A stretch of 64,000 nt of DNA from Stenotrophomonas sp. MYb238 (GTDB taxonomy: Bacteria; Pseudomonadota; Gammaproteobacteria; Xanthomonadales; Xanthomonadaceae), in the NCBI RefSeq assembly GCF_009496535.1, contig NZ_WIDL01000018.1, positions 1 through 64,000 of the forward strand. The letters are read 5' to 3'. The position numbers and the translations under genes are program-made. The notes under the pieces were generated by a model. That model ran no database searches, was not told the origin of the DNA, and saw only the letters and a list, made by a program, of their open reading frames with translations. This document shows, piece after piece, positions 7,263 to 16,294 of the stretch. Position 1 is the first letter of the stretch; each line of letters starts with the position of its first letter.

Positions 7263-10081
7263 AGACCGTGCTGCTGTCCACCGTCATCGCCGCCGTCCTG
7301 GCAGTGGCCGCCGCGCCGGCGCAGGCGCAGGCCGATGCGCCGCTGCCGCTGTCCGGCCCGGCTTACCGGCTGGCCGAGCAGGCGTTCGCCGCCTACGACC
7401 GTGGCGACTACGCGGCGGCTTACCGGCAGGCCGGCGAAGCGGCGCGCCTGCGCCCGGACGTGGTGCGCCTGCGCCTGCTGCAGATCTATGCGCTGCAGAA
7501 GCTCGGCCGTGGCGAGGAAGCGCGCAGCCAGGCCCGTCGCGCACTGGATGCGGGGTTGAAGGACCCGGCGCTGCCGGGGCTTGCCGCCGCGGCAGTCACC
7601 GCTGGTGCGGGTCGCCGCGCTGCGCGTCCGGCGCCGGCCGCGCCGCAGACGCCGGCCGAACGTGCCTACGCGCAGGCATTCGCCTTGGCCACCGAGGCCT
7701 ATGCCGCCTTCAACGACGACCGGATGGACGTTGCCGCCAGCAAGGCCGAACAGGCCTTCCGCCAGCAGCCGCAGCAGGGCGCCTGGGCGATGCTGTGGGT
7801 GGCTGCGCTGGAGGTACAGCAGAAACTGGAACAGGCCGACGCCGCGGCAGCCACCGCCCTGCAGCTTGGCGCGCCGAACGTCGCCGACCTGCGCGCCAAG
7901 CGCGTGGCGCTGGGCCGCGCGCGCGCGGTCAAGCCCGCCCAGGACGGCTACCAGGCGTTGATCGCGCAGGACTTCGGCGCGGCCACAGGCTTCGCCCGCG
8001 ACGCCGTGGCGCGCGCGCCGGATGTCGCCTCGCACCGCTTGCTGCTGCTGACCGCGCAGATGCTCGACGGCCAGCTCCAGGACGCCGAACACACCGCCGA
8101 CCAGGCGCTGGACAACGATCCGGAAGACACCGTCGCCCTGGTCATGCGCGCCTACCTGCGCCAGCGCCAGGGCGATACAGCGGGGGCCAACGCCGATTTC
8201 GACATGGCCCTGAAGCAGGATTGGCTGGACGCCCAGCAGCAGCGGAACGTACGCCTGCTGGCGGTGGACGCGGCCATCGCCGTCGGCGATCGCGAGCGCG
8301 CCGCCGCGTTGCTGGCGCCGCTGCAGGCCGATCCGCTGGACGACGAGGAAGAGAAGGCGCGGCAGGGCATCCGCCAGGCCGTGGCAGAGCGCGCCAAGGC
8401 GATCCATGGCGCGCGCGCCGGCCAGACGCTGACCCTGCAGTCCTATCCGGCACCGTTCCAGCAGTGCCGCGACACGCCCTATGGCACGCAGTGCGAACTG
8501 ATGCCGGCCGACCTGCAGGGCGACGGCGGTGCCGCACAGCGCGCTTACGCCGCCTATGGGCGGCAGGACTACCAGCAGGCGATCGCCCAGGCGCGCCAGG
8601 CCGTGCAGGAGAACCCGGACAACGCGACCCTGCAGGGGCTGTTGACCACGACCCTGGCCGCCGGCAACCGCAGCCAGCAGGAAGAGGCGCGGCAGCGCCT
8701 GGACGGCGCCTTGGCCGCGCACCCCGATGACGCCGGCCTGCTGATGCAGCGCGGCTACCTCAACCAGCGCGCCGGCGAGCCCGCGCAGGCGCTGGCGGAT
8801 TTCCGCGCCGCAGAAGCTACCGGCAAGGCGCCCAGGACGGTGGTGATGGACCAGGCCTACGCCAGCGCCGCCAACGGCGACCACCGGCAGGCGGTCGCCC
8901 TGCTGCGTACCGCCATCGACCGGGCCGACGCGGGCCAGTTGCCGCTGGACAAGGCGCAGCGCTTCAACACGCGCAGCGCCATCGCCGGTTACGCGCGCGA
9001 ATGGGGCGCTAGCGTTTCGGCCGGCTACCGCGGCGCGCGCCAGGCGGCGACCAACCTCGGCGGCGCGGCGATCAGCACGCCCGGCGATTCGGTGTTCGGC
9101 ACGCTGGAGGCGTTCTGGCGCCCGCAGGCCACCAACAACCGGCATGGCACGCTGGAAGCCTATGCGCGCATCGCCAACACCCTGTACGACGAGGGCGGCA
9201 CCTACGAGTCGATCCTCGCCGTCGATCCCTGCACCGGCGAAAGCAGGCCCGATCTGCGCGACCGCGTCGAACGCCTGAGCCACTCGCGTTCGGTGGCCGG
9301 CTGGCCGTCCACCATCGGCTCGCTCGGCGTGCGCTACGCATTCGGCCAGACCGGCCTCAGCGTCGGCCTGGAGCGCCGCCAGTTCCTCGGTTCGGCCACC
9401 CGCCGCGGCGGCGTCTACGCCGACTCGGCGGCCGAGCGCTGCCGGATCCAGCTCGAGTCCGAACGTCCGCTGCAGGTCAACGCGCTGGCGCGCTACCGGC
9501 TGGGCGACAACGCCGGCGGCTGGATGGGCTACGCCACCTACGGGTTCTACAAGGGCACCGGCGTGCGTACCGACGTCGGCCAATGGTGGACGCTCAGCGG
9601 CTACGCGCAGGCCGGTTTCAGCTGGGACGACAACCGCGCCCGCTTCAGCGTCGATGCGCTCGACGCCAACGGCGACCCCGGCCAGCGCCTGGTCGATTCC
9701 AGCGGGCGCCTGCGCCGCCAGCAGGTGTTCGCCGCGGCCGAACTGCGGCTGGGCCGCAGTTACCGCTTCGGCGCCGACCAGACCCGCTGGGTGGTGACGC
9801 CCTCCGTGGTGGTCGGCGTGGACTGGCTGGACCAGCGCTCGCGGGTACGCGGCATCGAGTACCCGAACATCGGCGCGCAGTCGTTCCTGCTGTCCGACAC
9901 CAACCGCGGCTGGTCCCTCGGCGCCGGCCCCGGCGTGGGCCTGCGTTACTGGTTCCGCGAGGACCACTACAACGCCACGCGTTCCTACCTGGACCTGGCC
10001 GTGCAGTACCGCTTCGCGTTCGGCGGCGGCGATACCCAGCGCGCCAAGGGCCTGTTCGCCACCGCCACCCTGTACTACTGA
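7259..10081 (+). CDS. nfrA: NfrA-type outer-membrane TPR/beta-barrel protein
   Basis: A 940-residue exported protein: signal peptide (cleavage near AQAQA), then Ala-rich TPR-like helical repeats over about residues 30-560, then a C-terminal region (about 575-940) rich in aromatic and charged beta-strand patterns ending in ATLYY, typical of outer-membrane barrels. This architecture and its position after nfrB match NfrA, the phage N4 adsorption protein A, where the C-terminal domain is specific to the family. TPR plus barrel also recalls BcsC/PgaA/AlgK-AlgE exporters. It probably carries the NfrB product across the periplasm and outer membrane. The ATG overlaps the nfrB stop (ATGA). Confidence 0.85.
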   Translation: MKTVLLSTVIAAVLAVAAAPAQAQADAPLPLSGPAYRLAEQAFAAYDRGDYAAAYRQAGEAARLRPDVVRLRLLQIYALQKLGRGEEARSQARRALDAGLKDPALPGLAAAAVTAGAGRRAARPAPAAPQTPAERAYAQAFALATEAYAAFNDDRMDVAASKAEQAFRQQPQQGAWAMLWVAALEVQQKLEQADAAAATALQLGAPNVADLRAKRVALGRARAVKPAQDGYQALIAQDFGAATGFARDAVARAPDVASHRLLLLTAQMLDGQLQDAEHTADQALDNDPEDTVALVMRAYLRQRQGDTAGANADFDMALKQDWLDAQQQRNVRLLAVDAAIAVGDRERAAALLAPLQADPLDDEEEKARQGIRQAVAERAKAIHGARAGQTLTLQSYPAPFQQCRDTPYGTQCELMPADLQGDGGAAQRAYAAYGRQDYQQAIAQARQAVQENPDNATLQGLLTTTLAAGNRSQQEEARQRLDGALAAHPDDAGLLMQRGYLNQRAGEPAQALADFRAAEATGKAPRTVVMDQAYASAANGDHRQAVALLRTAIDRADAGQLPLDKAQRFNTRSAIAGYAREWGASVSAGYRGARQAATNLGGAAISTPGDSVFGTLEAFWRPQATNNRHGTLEAYARIANTLYDEGGTYESILAVDPCTGESRPDLRDRVERLSHSRSVAGWPSTIGSLGVRYAFGQTGLSVGLERRQFLGSATRRGGVYADSAAERCRIQLESERPLQVNALARYRLGDNAGGWMGYATYGFYKGTGVRTDVGQWWTLSGYAQAGFSWDDNRARFSVDALDANGDPGQRLVDSSGRLRRQQVFAAAELRLGRSYRFGADQTRWVVTPSVVVGVDWLDQRSRVRGIEYPNIGAQSFLLSDTNRGWSLGAGPGVGLRYWFREDHYNATRSYLDLAVQYRFAFGGGDTQRAKGLFATATLYY

Positions 10082-10102
10082 TCCCGCATGAAGGATTCGC
10101 CC

Positions 10103-11131
10103 ATGACGCCTGTTTCCCTTCCCCGTCCCGCGCGGCGCCCGCGCGCGTTGCTGCTGGCCGCGCTGTGCGCGCTGGCGGTGGGCGGCCCCGCGTGGGCGCA
10201 GGCGCCCGCGGCCCCCGCTGCGCCGGCGGCCCAGGATTCCTCGATCGTGCTGGTCGGCCGGGACGGCTGGCTGTTCCCGGCCTGGGGCAGCCTGACCGAG
10301 GTGGATACCGCCGCGGTGGCGCGCAACACCGAACTGATCGCCGATGCGCAGCGTGCCCTGGCGGCCGCCGGGATCGCGCTGCAGGTGCTGGTGCTGCCGG
10401 ACAAGGCGTTGTTCTACGAGGACCGCTTGCCCGACGGCAAGCGGCTGGGCGATCCGGTGCGCGGCCGCTACGCGCTGGAGGTCGACGGCCTGGGCAAGGC
10501 GCAGGTGCCCGCGATCGACGCGCTGCAGGTGCTGCGCCAGGTCAGGCAGGGCGGGCAGGACGTGTTCTACCGCAGCGACCAGCACTGGACCCAGCCGGCC
10601 GCCGACGCGGTGGCCACCGCCGTGGCGGCGAAGGTGAAGGAGCAGGTGCCGGTTCTGGCCGGCCAGGCCGGCAGCGGCATGGTGCTTGGCAGCGAGGTCA
10701 AGGAGCGCCGCTTCGGCGACCTGGCCGAACTGTTCCTCACCGACGAACAGCGCAAGGCGATCGGGCGCGACACCTTCACCGTGCGCCGCCAGGCGGAACA
10801 GCAGTCGCTGCTGGACGACGCGCCGGCGCCGGTGCACGTCACCGGCCACAGCATGGTGCAGCCGTACTTCGGCTTCCCGCAGAAGCTGTCCAACCTGCTG
10901 GACCGGCCGGTATCGGTGAACTGGAAGCCGGGCAACGTCGGCCACTGGGTGATGCTGCTGGAATACCTGGAATCGGCCGAATTCAAGCAGAACAAGCCGC
11001 AGGTGCTGGTCTGGCAGATGTTCGAGCCCTCCTACCCGCAGGGCCCGGATGCGCGCGGGCAGTGGGACAACGCCTCGATCATGACGCCCGAGCAGTGGAA
11101 GGCGCGCCTGCACAAGGCGCTGGGGCAGTAA
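10103..11131 (+). CDS. AlgJ/AlgX-like SGNH O-acyltransferase-family protein (first copy)
   Basis: Exported protein of about 342 residues with a signal peptide or anchor (RPRALLLAALCALAVGGPAWAQA) and an Ala/Pro-rich linker. It has the AlgJ/AlgX landmarks: VGRDGWLFP near the N-terminus, SDQHWT (Asp-x-His-Trp of the catalytic triad) and a downstream GHS that would carry the nucleophilic serine. In alginate producers such proteins pass acetyl groups in the periplasm from AlgI to the polymer. ATG 10103 is preferred over ATG 10088 because AAGGA lies 7 bases before it, whereas 10088 has no ribosome-binding sequence. It is followed 4 bases later by a second member of the family. Confidence 0.82.
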   Translation: MTPVSLPRPARRPRALLLAALCALAVGGPAWAQAPAAPAAPAAQDSSIVLVGRDGWLFPAWGSLTEVDTAAVARNTELIADAQRALAAAGIALQVLVLPDKALFYEDRLPDGKRLGDPVRGRYALEVDGLGKAQVPAIDALQVLRQVRQGGQDVFYRSDQHWTQPAADAVATAVAAKVKEQVPVLAGQAGSGMVLGSEVKERRFGDLAELFLTDEQRKAIGRDTFTVRRQAEQQSLLDDAPAPVHVTGHSMVQPYFGFPQKLSNLLDRPVSVNWKPGNVGHWVMLLEYLESAEFKQNKPQVLVWQMFEPSYPQGPDARGQWDNASIMTPEQWKARLHKALGQ

Positions 11132-11135
11132 TCCG

Positions 11136-12260
11136 ATGAATGCCCGTCCCGGGGCGCCCGCGCCCCTGCCTCCTGCTGCCCCGCCGCGCGCCCATCGGCT
11201 GACCGCCATGGTGGTGTCGGCGCTGTTGCTGATCGGCGCGTGCGCCGGCGGCTGGATGCTGGCCAACGCCAGGCTGCCGGCGGAAAAGCTGCTGCCTTCC
11301 AAATGGGCCGACGGCGAAGCCGGCCAGGCCATCAACCAGGCGCTGCGCCTGCCGATCCAGAACGAAGGCGACCTGGTCGGTGCCGCGCTGCGGTACCGCC
11401 TGCTCGGCGACACCGGCGAGCAGGTGGCACTGGGCTGCCCCGACTGGCTGTTCTACCGCGATGGCCTGCGCCCGCAGCCCGGCGCCGCGGCCACGGTGTT
11501 CAACGACCGCGTGCGCCTGATGCGGCACTGGTCGCAGCAGCTGCAGGCCCGGGGCGTGCAACTGCTGGTGGTGGTGGTGCCGGACAAGTCGCGCATCGAA
11601 CAGGCGCATACCTGCGGCCTGCGCTATTCCGAGCCGATGCGCGCCCGTTACGGGCAGTGGCAGCAGGCCTTGGCCGACGCGGGCGTGCCCGGCGTCGATC
11701 TGCTGCCGGTGCTGTCCGGGCAGGATTCGCCGGTGTTCTTCCGCACCGACGTGCACATGAACCGGATCGGCGCGCAGCGCGCGGCCGATGCCGTCGCCGC
11801 CGCGGCGCTGCCGCTGCTGGGCGGGCAGGGCGGCCAGGCCTTCGAGGTCGGCCCACTGGGCGCGCCGAAGCCGCGCATGGGCGACCTGATCGTGCTGGCC
11901 GGGCTGGAACACGCGCCGCCGGGCTGGCGGCCGTCGCTGGACCAGGAGCCGGAGCAGTCGATCGCGCCGGTCCGCAGCGGCGGCCTGCTCGACGACACGC
12001 CGCCGGTGGAAGTGGCGCTGCTGGGCAGCTCCAACGGCCGCCGCAGCCTGTTCGCCGAACGCCTGGGCCACGGCCTGGGGCGCGAGGTATGGAACCAGAG
12101 CATGGACGGGGGCCAGTTCTCCGGCGCGCTGCTGGCGGCGCTGCCGCAGCAGGCGACGTGGCCGCCGACCCTGAAACTGGTGATCTGGGAATTCTCCGAA
12201 ATGGCCCTGTCCCTGCCGCTGACCGAAGGCGAGCAGAAGGCATTGGCCGGCACCGACTGA
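11136..12260 (+). CDS. AlgJ/AlgX-like SGNH O-acyltransferase-family protein (second copy)
   Basis: 374 residues with one N-terminal membrane anchor (about 22-42, TAMVVSALLLIGACAGGWML) and a periplasmic SGNH-like domain. CPDWLFYRDGLRPQP matches the AlgJ/X entry motif. The triad candidates are TDVHMN (Asp-x-His, without the following Trp of the first copy) and LLGSSNGRR (Ser nucleophile). It is clearly diverged from the preceding gene, so the pair may split work between accepting the acyl group from the MBOAT and transferring it to the glycan, as AlgJ and AlgX do. That division is inference. Confidence 0.8.
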   Translation: MNARPGAPAPLPPAAPPRAHRLTAMVVSALLLIGACAGGWMLANARLPAEKLLPSKWADGEAGQAINQALRLPIQNEGDLVGAALRYRLLGDTGEQVALGCPDWLFYRDGLRPQPGAAATVFNDRVRLMRHWSQQLQARGVQLLVVVVPDKSRIEQAHTCGLRYSEPMRARYGQWQQALADAGVPGVDLLPVLSGQDSPVFFRTDVHMNRIGAQRAADAVAAAALPLLGGQGGQAFEVGPLGAPKPRMGDLIVLAGLEHAPPGWRPSLDQEPEQSIAPVRSGGLLDDTPPVEVALLGSSNGRRSLFAERLGHGLGREVWNQSMDGGQFSGALLAALPQQATWPPTLKLVIWEFSEMALSLPLTEGEQKALAGTD

Positions 12261-12273
12261 GCGCCGACCGACC

Positions 12274-13854
12274 ATGCTGTTCAACTCCTTCCTGTTCCTG
12301 CTGGCCTTCCTGCCGATCGCGCTGGGCGTGCACTACCTGCTGGGCGCGTTGCAGCCACGGCTGGCCGCGCTGTGGCTGTGCGTGGCCTCCATCGTGTTCT
12401 ACGGCTGGTGGAACCCGCAGTTCGTGATCCTGCTGGCCGGCTCGATCGTCTTCAACTACCTGGTCAGCCTGGCGATCCTGGCGCTGGCCGGACGGCCGCG
12501 CCTGCAGCTGCTGGCCACCGCCTTCGGCGTGGCCGCCGACATCCTGCTGCTGGTGCACTACAAGTACTTCGCGGCGATGGTGAACTTCGTCCACGACCTC
12601 GGCTTCGCCGTCGGCCCGATGGACACGCTGATCCTGCCGCTGGGCATCTCGTTCTTCACCTTCACCCAGATCGGCTACCTGCTGGATTGCCGCGCCGGCG
12701 TGGTCAACGACCGCAGTCCGCTGAGCTACGTGCTGTTCGTGACCTTCTTCCCGCACCTGATCGCCGGCCCGATCCTGCACCACAAGGAGATGATGCCGCA
12801 GTTCAGCAAGCGCGAGACCTACCGGTTCCAGGCCGAGAACCTGTCCATCGGCGGCATGCTGTTCGTGATTGGCCTGGCCAAGAAGGTGCTGCTGGCCGAC
12901 ACTCTCGCGCCTTACGCCGACGCCGGTTTCGCCTCCACCGGCCAGGTGCAGTTCTGGGGAGCGTGGGCCACCGCGCTGAGCTACGCGCTGCAGCTGTACT
13001 TCGACTTCTCCGGCTATTCGGACATGGCGCTGGGCCTGGCGCGCATGTTCGGCATCCGCTTCCCGCTGAACTTCAATTCGCCCTACAAGGCCACCAGCAT
13101 CATCGATTTCTGGGCGCGCTGGCACATGACCCTGACCCGCTACATCACCGCCTACCTGTACTACCCGGTGGCGATGGCGGTGACCCGCTGGCGCCCCCGC
13201 CACGGCCGGCCCACGGGACCGACCGCGGTGGCCTCGGCCGGCGGCTTCTTCTCGATGATCGTGGTGCCCACGGTGTGGGCGATGGGCCTGGCCGGCATCT
13301 GGCACGGCGCCGGCCTGCAGTTCCTGATCTTCGGCCTGCTGCATGCGGGCTACCTGGCGATCAACCATGCCTGGCGCGTGTTCGTCGGCGGCCGCAAGCC
13401 GGTGGCGATGCGCACGCTCAACCCTTTCCAGCACGCCGGCTACCTGCTGCTGACCTTCGCCGCGGTACTGGTGGCGCAGGCGTTCTTCCGCGCCGATGGC
13501 GTGCACGATGCCTGGCAGCTGGTGCAGGGCATGGCCGGCGTGCGCGGCTGGGAGAGCCTGGAGAACCTGGCGCATGTCGGCGGCCTTCGCTTCGCCGATG
13601 GCATGCGCCTGCTGCTCGGCCACCACCTGCAGCTGCTATACATCCTGGCGGCGCTGGCCATCGTCTGGCTGGCGCCGAACGCGCACCAGATCATGGGCGT
13701 GTACTCGCCGGCGCTGGCCAAGCCCAATCCCGCGCCGCGCCCGTGGATGCGCTGGCAGCCGAGCCTGGCGTGGCTGCTGCTGATGATGGTTCTGCTGGCG
13801 CTGTGCCTGCTCAACCTGCACAAAGAAACGCGTTTCCTCTACTTCCAGTTCTGA
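12274..13854 (+). CDS. MBOAT-family O-acyltransferase (AlgI/DltB type)
   Basis: Polytopic inner-membrane protein of 526 residues with about a dozen hydrophobic segments. It carries the MBOAT signature FFPHLIAGPILHHKEMMPQF in the first half and GIWHGAGLQFLIFG in the second, with the invariant catalytic His at about residue 347. AlgI moves acetyl groups, and DltB moves D-alanyl groups from DltC, across the membrane. Both relatives are consistent with this context, because AlgJ/F-like genes and DltA/C-like genes flank it. The adjacent carrier protein suggests a carrier-bound donor as in DltB. Which acyl group is moved cannot be read from the sequence. Confidence 0.93.
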   Translation: MLFNSFLFLLAFLPIALGVHYLLGALQPRLAALWLCVASIVFYGWWNPQFVILLAGSIVFNYLVSLAILALAGRPRLQLLATAFGVAADILLLVHYKYFAAMVNFVHDLGFAVGPMDTLILPLGISFFTFTQIGYLLDCRAGVVNDRSPLSYVLFVTFFPHLIAGPILHHKEMMPQFSKRETYRFQAENLSIGGMLFVIGLAKKVLLADTLAPYADAGFASTGQVQFWGAWATALSYALQLYFDFSGYSDMALGLARMFGIRFPLNFNSPYKATSIIDFWARWHMTLTRYITAYLYYPVAMAVTRWRPRHGRPTGPTAVASAGGFFSMIVVPTVWAMGLAGIWHGAGLQFLIFGLLHAGYLAINHAWRVFVGGRKPVAMRTLNPFQHAGYLLLTFAAVLVAQAFFRADGVHDAWQLVQGMAGVRGWESLENLAHVGGLRFADGMRLLLGHHLQLLYILAALAIVWLAPNAHQIMGVYSPALAKPNPAPRPWMRWQPSLAWLLLMMVLLALCLLNLHKETRFLYFQF

Positions 13855-13870
13855 CAAGGTGGATTCCAAC

Positions 13871-14104
13871 ATGGACAAGCAGACGATCCAGAACCAGCTG
13901 ATCGACATCGTCGAAGCGGTGATCGGCACCCGCGTGCAGCCGGACGAATACATGGAGTCGCTGTTCGACTCGATGTCCAAGGTGCAGCTGATGGTCGAGG
14001 TCAAGGACCGCCTCGGCGTCACCCTGCCGGTGGACGAGATAGACGCCCTGGTCGATTCGGTGCAGGTGCTGGCCGACTACGTGGCCGCACACGGTTCCCG
14101 CTGA
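13871..14104 (+). CDS. Acyl carrier protein (DltC-like)
   Basis: A 77-residue acidic four-helix carrier protein. The phosphopantetheine attachment site is Ser34 in LFDSMSKVQLM, with DSM in place of the common DSL. ATG 13871 is preferred to GTG 13859 because AAGGTGG lies about 8 bases before it. Lying between an MBOAT gene and a DltA-like ligase, it should carry the acyl group activated by the ligase and present it to the MBOAT, as DltC does in D-alanylation of teichoic acids. It needs a phosphopantetheinyl transferase encoded elsewhere. Confidence 0.9.
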   Translation: MDKQTIQNQLIDIVEAVIGTRVQPDEYMESLFDSMSKVQLMVEVKDRLGVTLPVDEIDALVDSVQVLADYVAAHGSR

Positions 14105-14131
14105 GCGCGCGGAAACGCCGGAGGTAGCGCG

Positions 14132-15610
14132 ATGTACTTCGATTTCGACCAATGCCGCTTCACCGACCTGGAGGTCGCGCCGCACGCGCCCGCGCTGCAC
14201 GCCGCCGACGGGATGATGGACTGGGCCGGCCTGCACCGCGCCACCGGCGCATGGATCGAGCGCGCGCGCGGCGCTGGACTGTCGCCGGGCGACGCGCTGG
14301 CGATTTCAGGGCACAAGGAATCGGCCTTCGTGGTCGCCATGCTCGGCTGCCTGTGCATGGGCGCGACCTACGTGCCGGTGGACAACATCAACCCGCCGGC
14401 GCGCCTGCGGCGCATCGCCACCCTGGTGCACGCGCGCGCGGTCTACGACGCCGCGGCCGACGCCTTCCTGCCCGGCGCCGACGCGCCGCGCCCGCTGGCG
14501 GTGCCGGACCTGGCCTACATCATGTTCACCTCCGGCAGCACCGGAGACCCGAAGGGCGTGCAGATCGGCCGCGACAGCGTGGCGCTGTTCGCCGGCTGGA
14601 TCCGCGACTGCCTGGGCCTGGGCCCGGCGCCGGCCTTCATGAACCAGATGCTGTTCAGCTTCGACTTCTCGCTGTTCGACCTGTGCGGCGCGCTGGGCCT
14701 GGGCGGCTGTTGCGTGCTGTGCCCGCGCGAGGTGATCGCCAGCAGCGAGCGCTTCATCGACCACCTGCGCGATTCGCACGTGGCGGTGTGGGCGTCGACG
14801 CCGTCGTTCGTGCGCCAGCAGATGCTCAACCCGCGCTTCGACGCCGCCCATCTGCCGGACCTGCGCGTGTTCGTGTTCGGCGCCGAATCGCTCACCCCGC
14901 GCGTGGCCGAGGAGCTGTGGGCGCGCTTCCCGCAGGTGCGCATCGTCAATTCCTATGGCCCGACCGAAGCGACCTGCTCGACCACCTGGGTGGAGATCGA
15001 TCCGGCGCTGCGCGCCGCCGCGCCCAATCCGTTCCCGATCGGCATCGGCAAGCCGTATGCGGAGGTGTTCCTGGACGACGGCGAGATCTGCATGGCCGGC
15101 GACCACGTGATGCGCGGCTACCTGGAGCGTCCCGACCTGGATGCCGGCGTGCTGTTCGAGCACAACGGCAAGCGCGCCTACCGCAGCGGCGACCTGGGCG
15201 ACATGGACGCGCAGGGGCGGTTCTATTTCCGCGGCCGCCGCGACGACCAGATCAAGCTCAACGGCTACCGCATCGAACTGGCCGAGGTCGATGTCGGCCT
15301 GGCCCGCCTGCCGGGCGTGGTCGCCGGCGCCGCGGTGGTCCTGCGGCGGCCCGACGGCAGCCTGGCGCGCATGATCGGTTTCGTCGAGACCGCCCAGCCG
15401 CAACCGGGCGAACTGCAGCGCGTGCCCGCGGCGCTGGGCGACTGGAAGGAGCAGCTCGAGCGCCACATGCCCCCCTATATGATTCCTTCGGAGCTGTTCG
15501 CCGTGGACGCGTTGCCGCAGACGATCAGCAACAAGGTCGACCGCAAGCAACTGGAGCAGCGCTACCAGACCCTGGCGCGCACGCTCCGCACCACGGAGAA
15601 AACCGCATGA
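14132..15610 (+). CDS. DltA-like AMP-dependent acyl/amino acid--carrier protein ligase
   Basis: Adenylate-forming enzyme of 492 residues, close to DltA in length. Motifs in order: YIMFTSGSTGDPKG (A3, about 129-142), NSYGPTEATCSTTW (A5, about 273-286), YRSGDLG, FRGRRDDQIKLNGYRIEL (A7-A8) and the C-terminal NKVDRK lysine (A10, about 469-474). It should adenylate a carboxylic acid and load it on the carrier protein encoded just upstream. The DltA pocket motif Cys-Gly-Glu before the Leu-Pro reads Gly-Ala-Glu (FGAESLTP, about 249), so D-alanine specificity cannot be assumed. A strong GGAGG precedes the ATG. Amino acid or short acyl substrate is unknown. Confidence 0.87.
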   Translation: MYFDFDQCRFTDLEVAPHAPALHAADGMMDWAGLHRATGAWIERARGAGLSPGDALAISGHKESAFVVAMLGCLCMGATYVPVDNINPPARLRRIATLVHARAVYDAAADAFLPGADAPRPLAVPDLAYIMFTSGSTGDPKGVQIGRDSVALFAGWIRDCLGLGPAPAFMNQMLFSFDFSLFDLCGALGLGGCCVLCPREVIASSERFIDHLRDSHVAVWASTPSFVRQQMLNPRFDAAHLPDLRVFVFGAESLTPRVAEELWARFPQVRIVNSYGPTEATCSTTWVEIDPALRAAAPNPFPIGIGKPYAEVFLDDGEICMAGDHVMRGYLERPDLDAGVLFEHNGKRAYRSGDLGDMDAQGRFYFRGRRDDQIKLNGYRIELAEVDVGLARLPGVVAGAAVVLRRPDGSLARMIGFVETAQPQPGELQRVPAALGDWKEQLERHMPPYMIPSELFAVDALPQTISNKVDRKQLEQRYQTLARTLRTTEKTA

Positions 15611-16290
15611 ACACCATGATGAAATCGCTGGCCGTCGCCGCGTTGGCGCTGTCGCCCGGCGTGTCCTTCGCCCAGCAGGGGACGGAGGGCCGCCTGGCGC
15701 AACTGTACGCGCCGCGTCCGCCGGCCGGTTCGGCCTTCGTGCGCGTGCTCAATCCCGGCAGCGCCGTGTTGAAGGCCAGCGTCGGCAACGGCGCCGAGCA
15801 GAACCTCGGCCCGGCCACGCGCGCCACCCGCTACGCGATCGTCGAGGGCGGCAAGCCCTTCACGGTGCGCGTGGCCGGCAAGCCCCGCACGCAGCCGGCG
15901 GTGGCCGCCGGCAGCTTCACCACGCTGGTGCTCGACGCCGGTGCGCCGGCCAGGCCGCTGGCGGTGCTCGAGGACGGCGGCGGCAGCAGCGATGCGCTCA
16001 AGGCCGAGATCCGCTTCTACAACCTGGCCGCCGGCTGCGCCCAGGGCAGGCTGGCGATGGCGGACAACGGCCCGGTGGTCTTTCCCGCGGTGGCCAACGG
16101 CCGCAGCGCCGCACGCGGCATCAATCCGGTCAAGGCGCGCCTGGTGGCCGGATGCGGAGGCAGGGACAGCGCTGCAGTCGAATTGCCGGCGCTGCAGCCG
16201 GGCGACCACTACAGCCTGTTCCTGACCGGCGCCGCCGGCGCGCCGGTGCTGCAGGGCCAGCTCAGCGGCACCGATGCGGTGGGTCGCTGA
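15607..16290 (+). CDS. AlgF-like periplasmic polysaccharide O-acetylation protein
   Basis: 227 residues with a signal peptide ending near VSFAQQ and a beta-rich domain (AFVRVLNPGSAVLKASV, FTTLVLDAG) resembling AlgF, the periplasmic protein needed for alginate O-acetylation together with AlgI and AlgJ. Two cysteines (GCAQ and GCGG) could form a disulfide. The ATG overlaps the ligase stop. It closes the polysaccharide operon. AlgF has no known catalytic motif, so the role here is by context: a link between the MBOAT and the periplasmic acyltransferases. Confidence 0.75.
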   Translation: MNTMMKSLAVAALALSPGVSFAQQGTEGRLAQLYAPRPPAGSAFVRVLNPGSAVLKASVGNGAEQNLGPATRATRYAIVEGGKPFTVRVAGKPRTQPAVAAGSFTTLVLDAGAPARPLAVLEDGGGSSDALKAEIRFYNLAAGCAQGRLAMADNGPVVFPAVANGRSAARGINPVKARLVAGCGGRDSAAVELPALQPGDHYSLFLTGAAGAPVLQGQLSGTDAVGR

Positions 16291-16294
16291 AGCG

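Noticed and set aside
7148-11413. 1421-codon open frame on the minus strand
   Set aside because: It lies antisense to nfrB, nfrA and the AlgJ-like genes, all of which have recognisable motifs. Composition (Arg/Gly/Ala/Gln-rich) is that of a shadow frame in GC-rich DNA.
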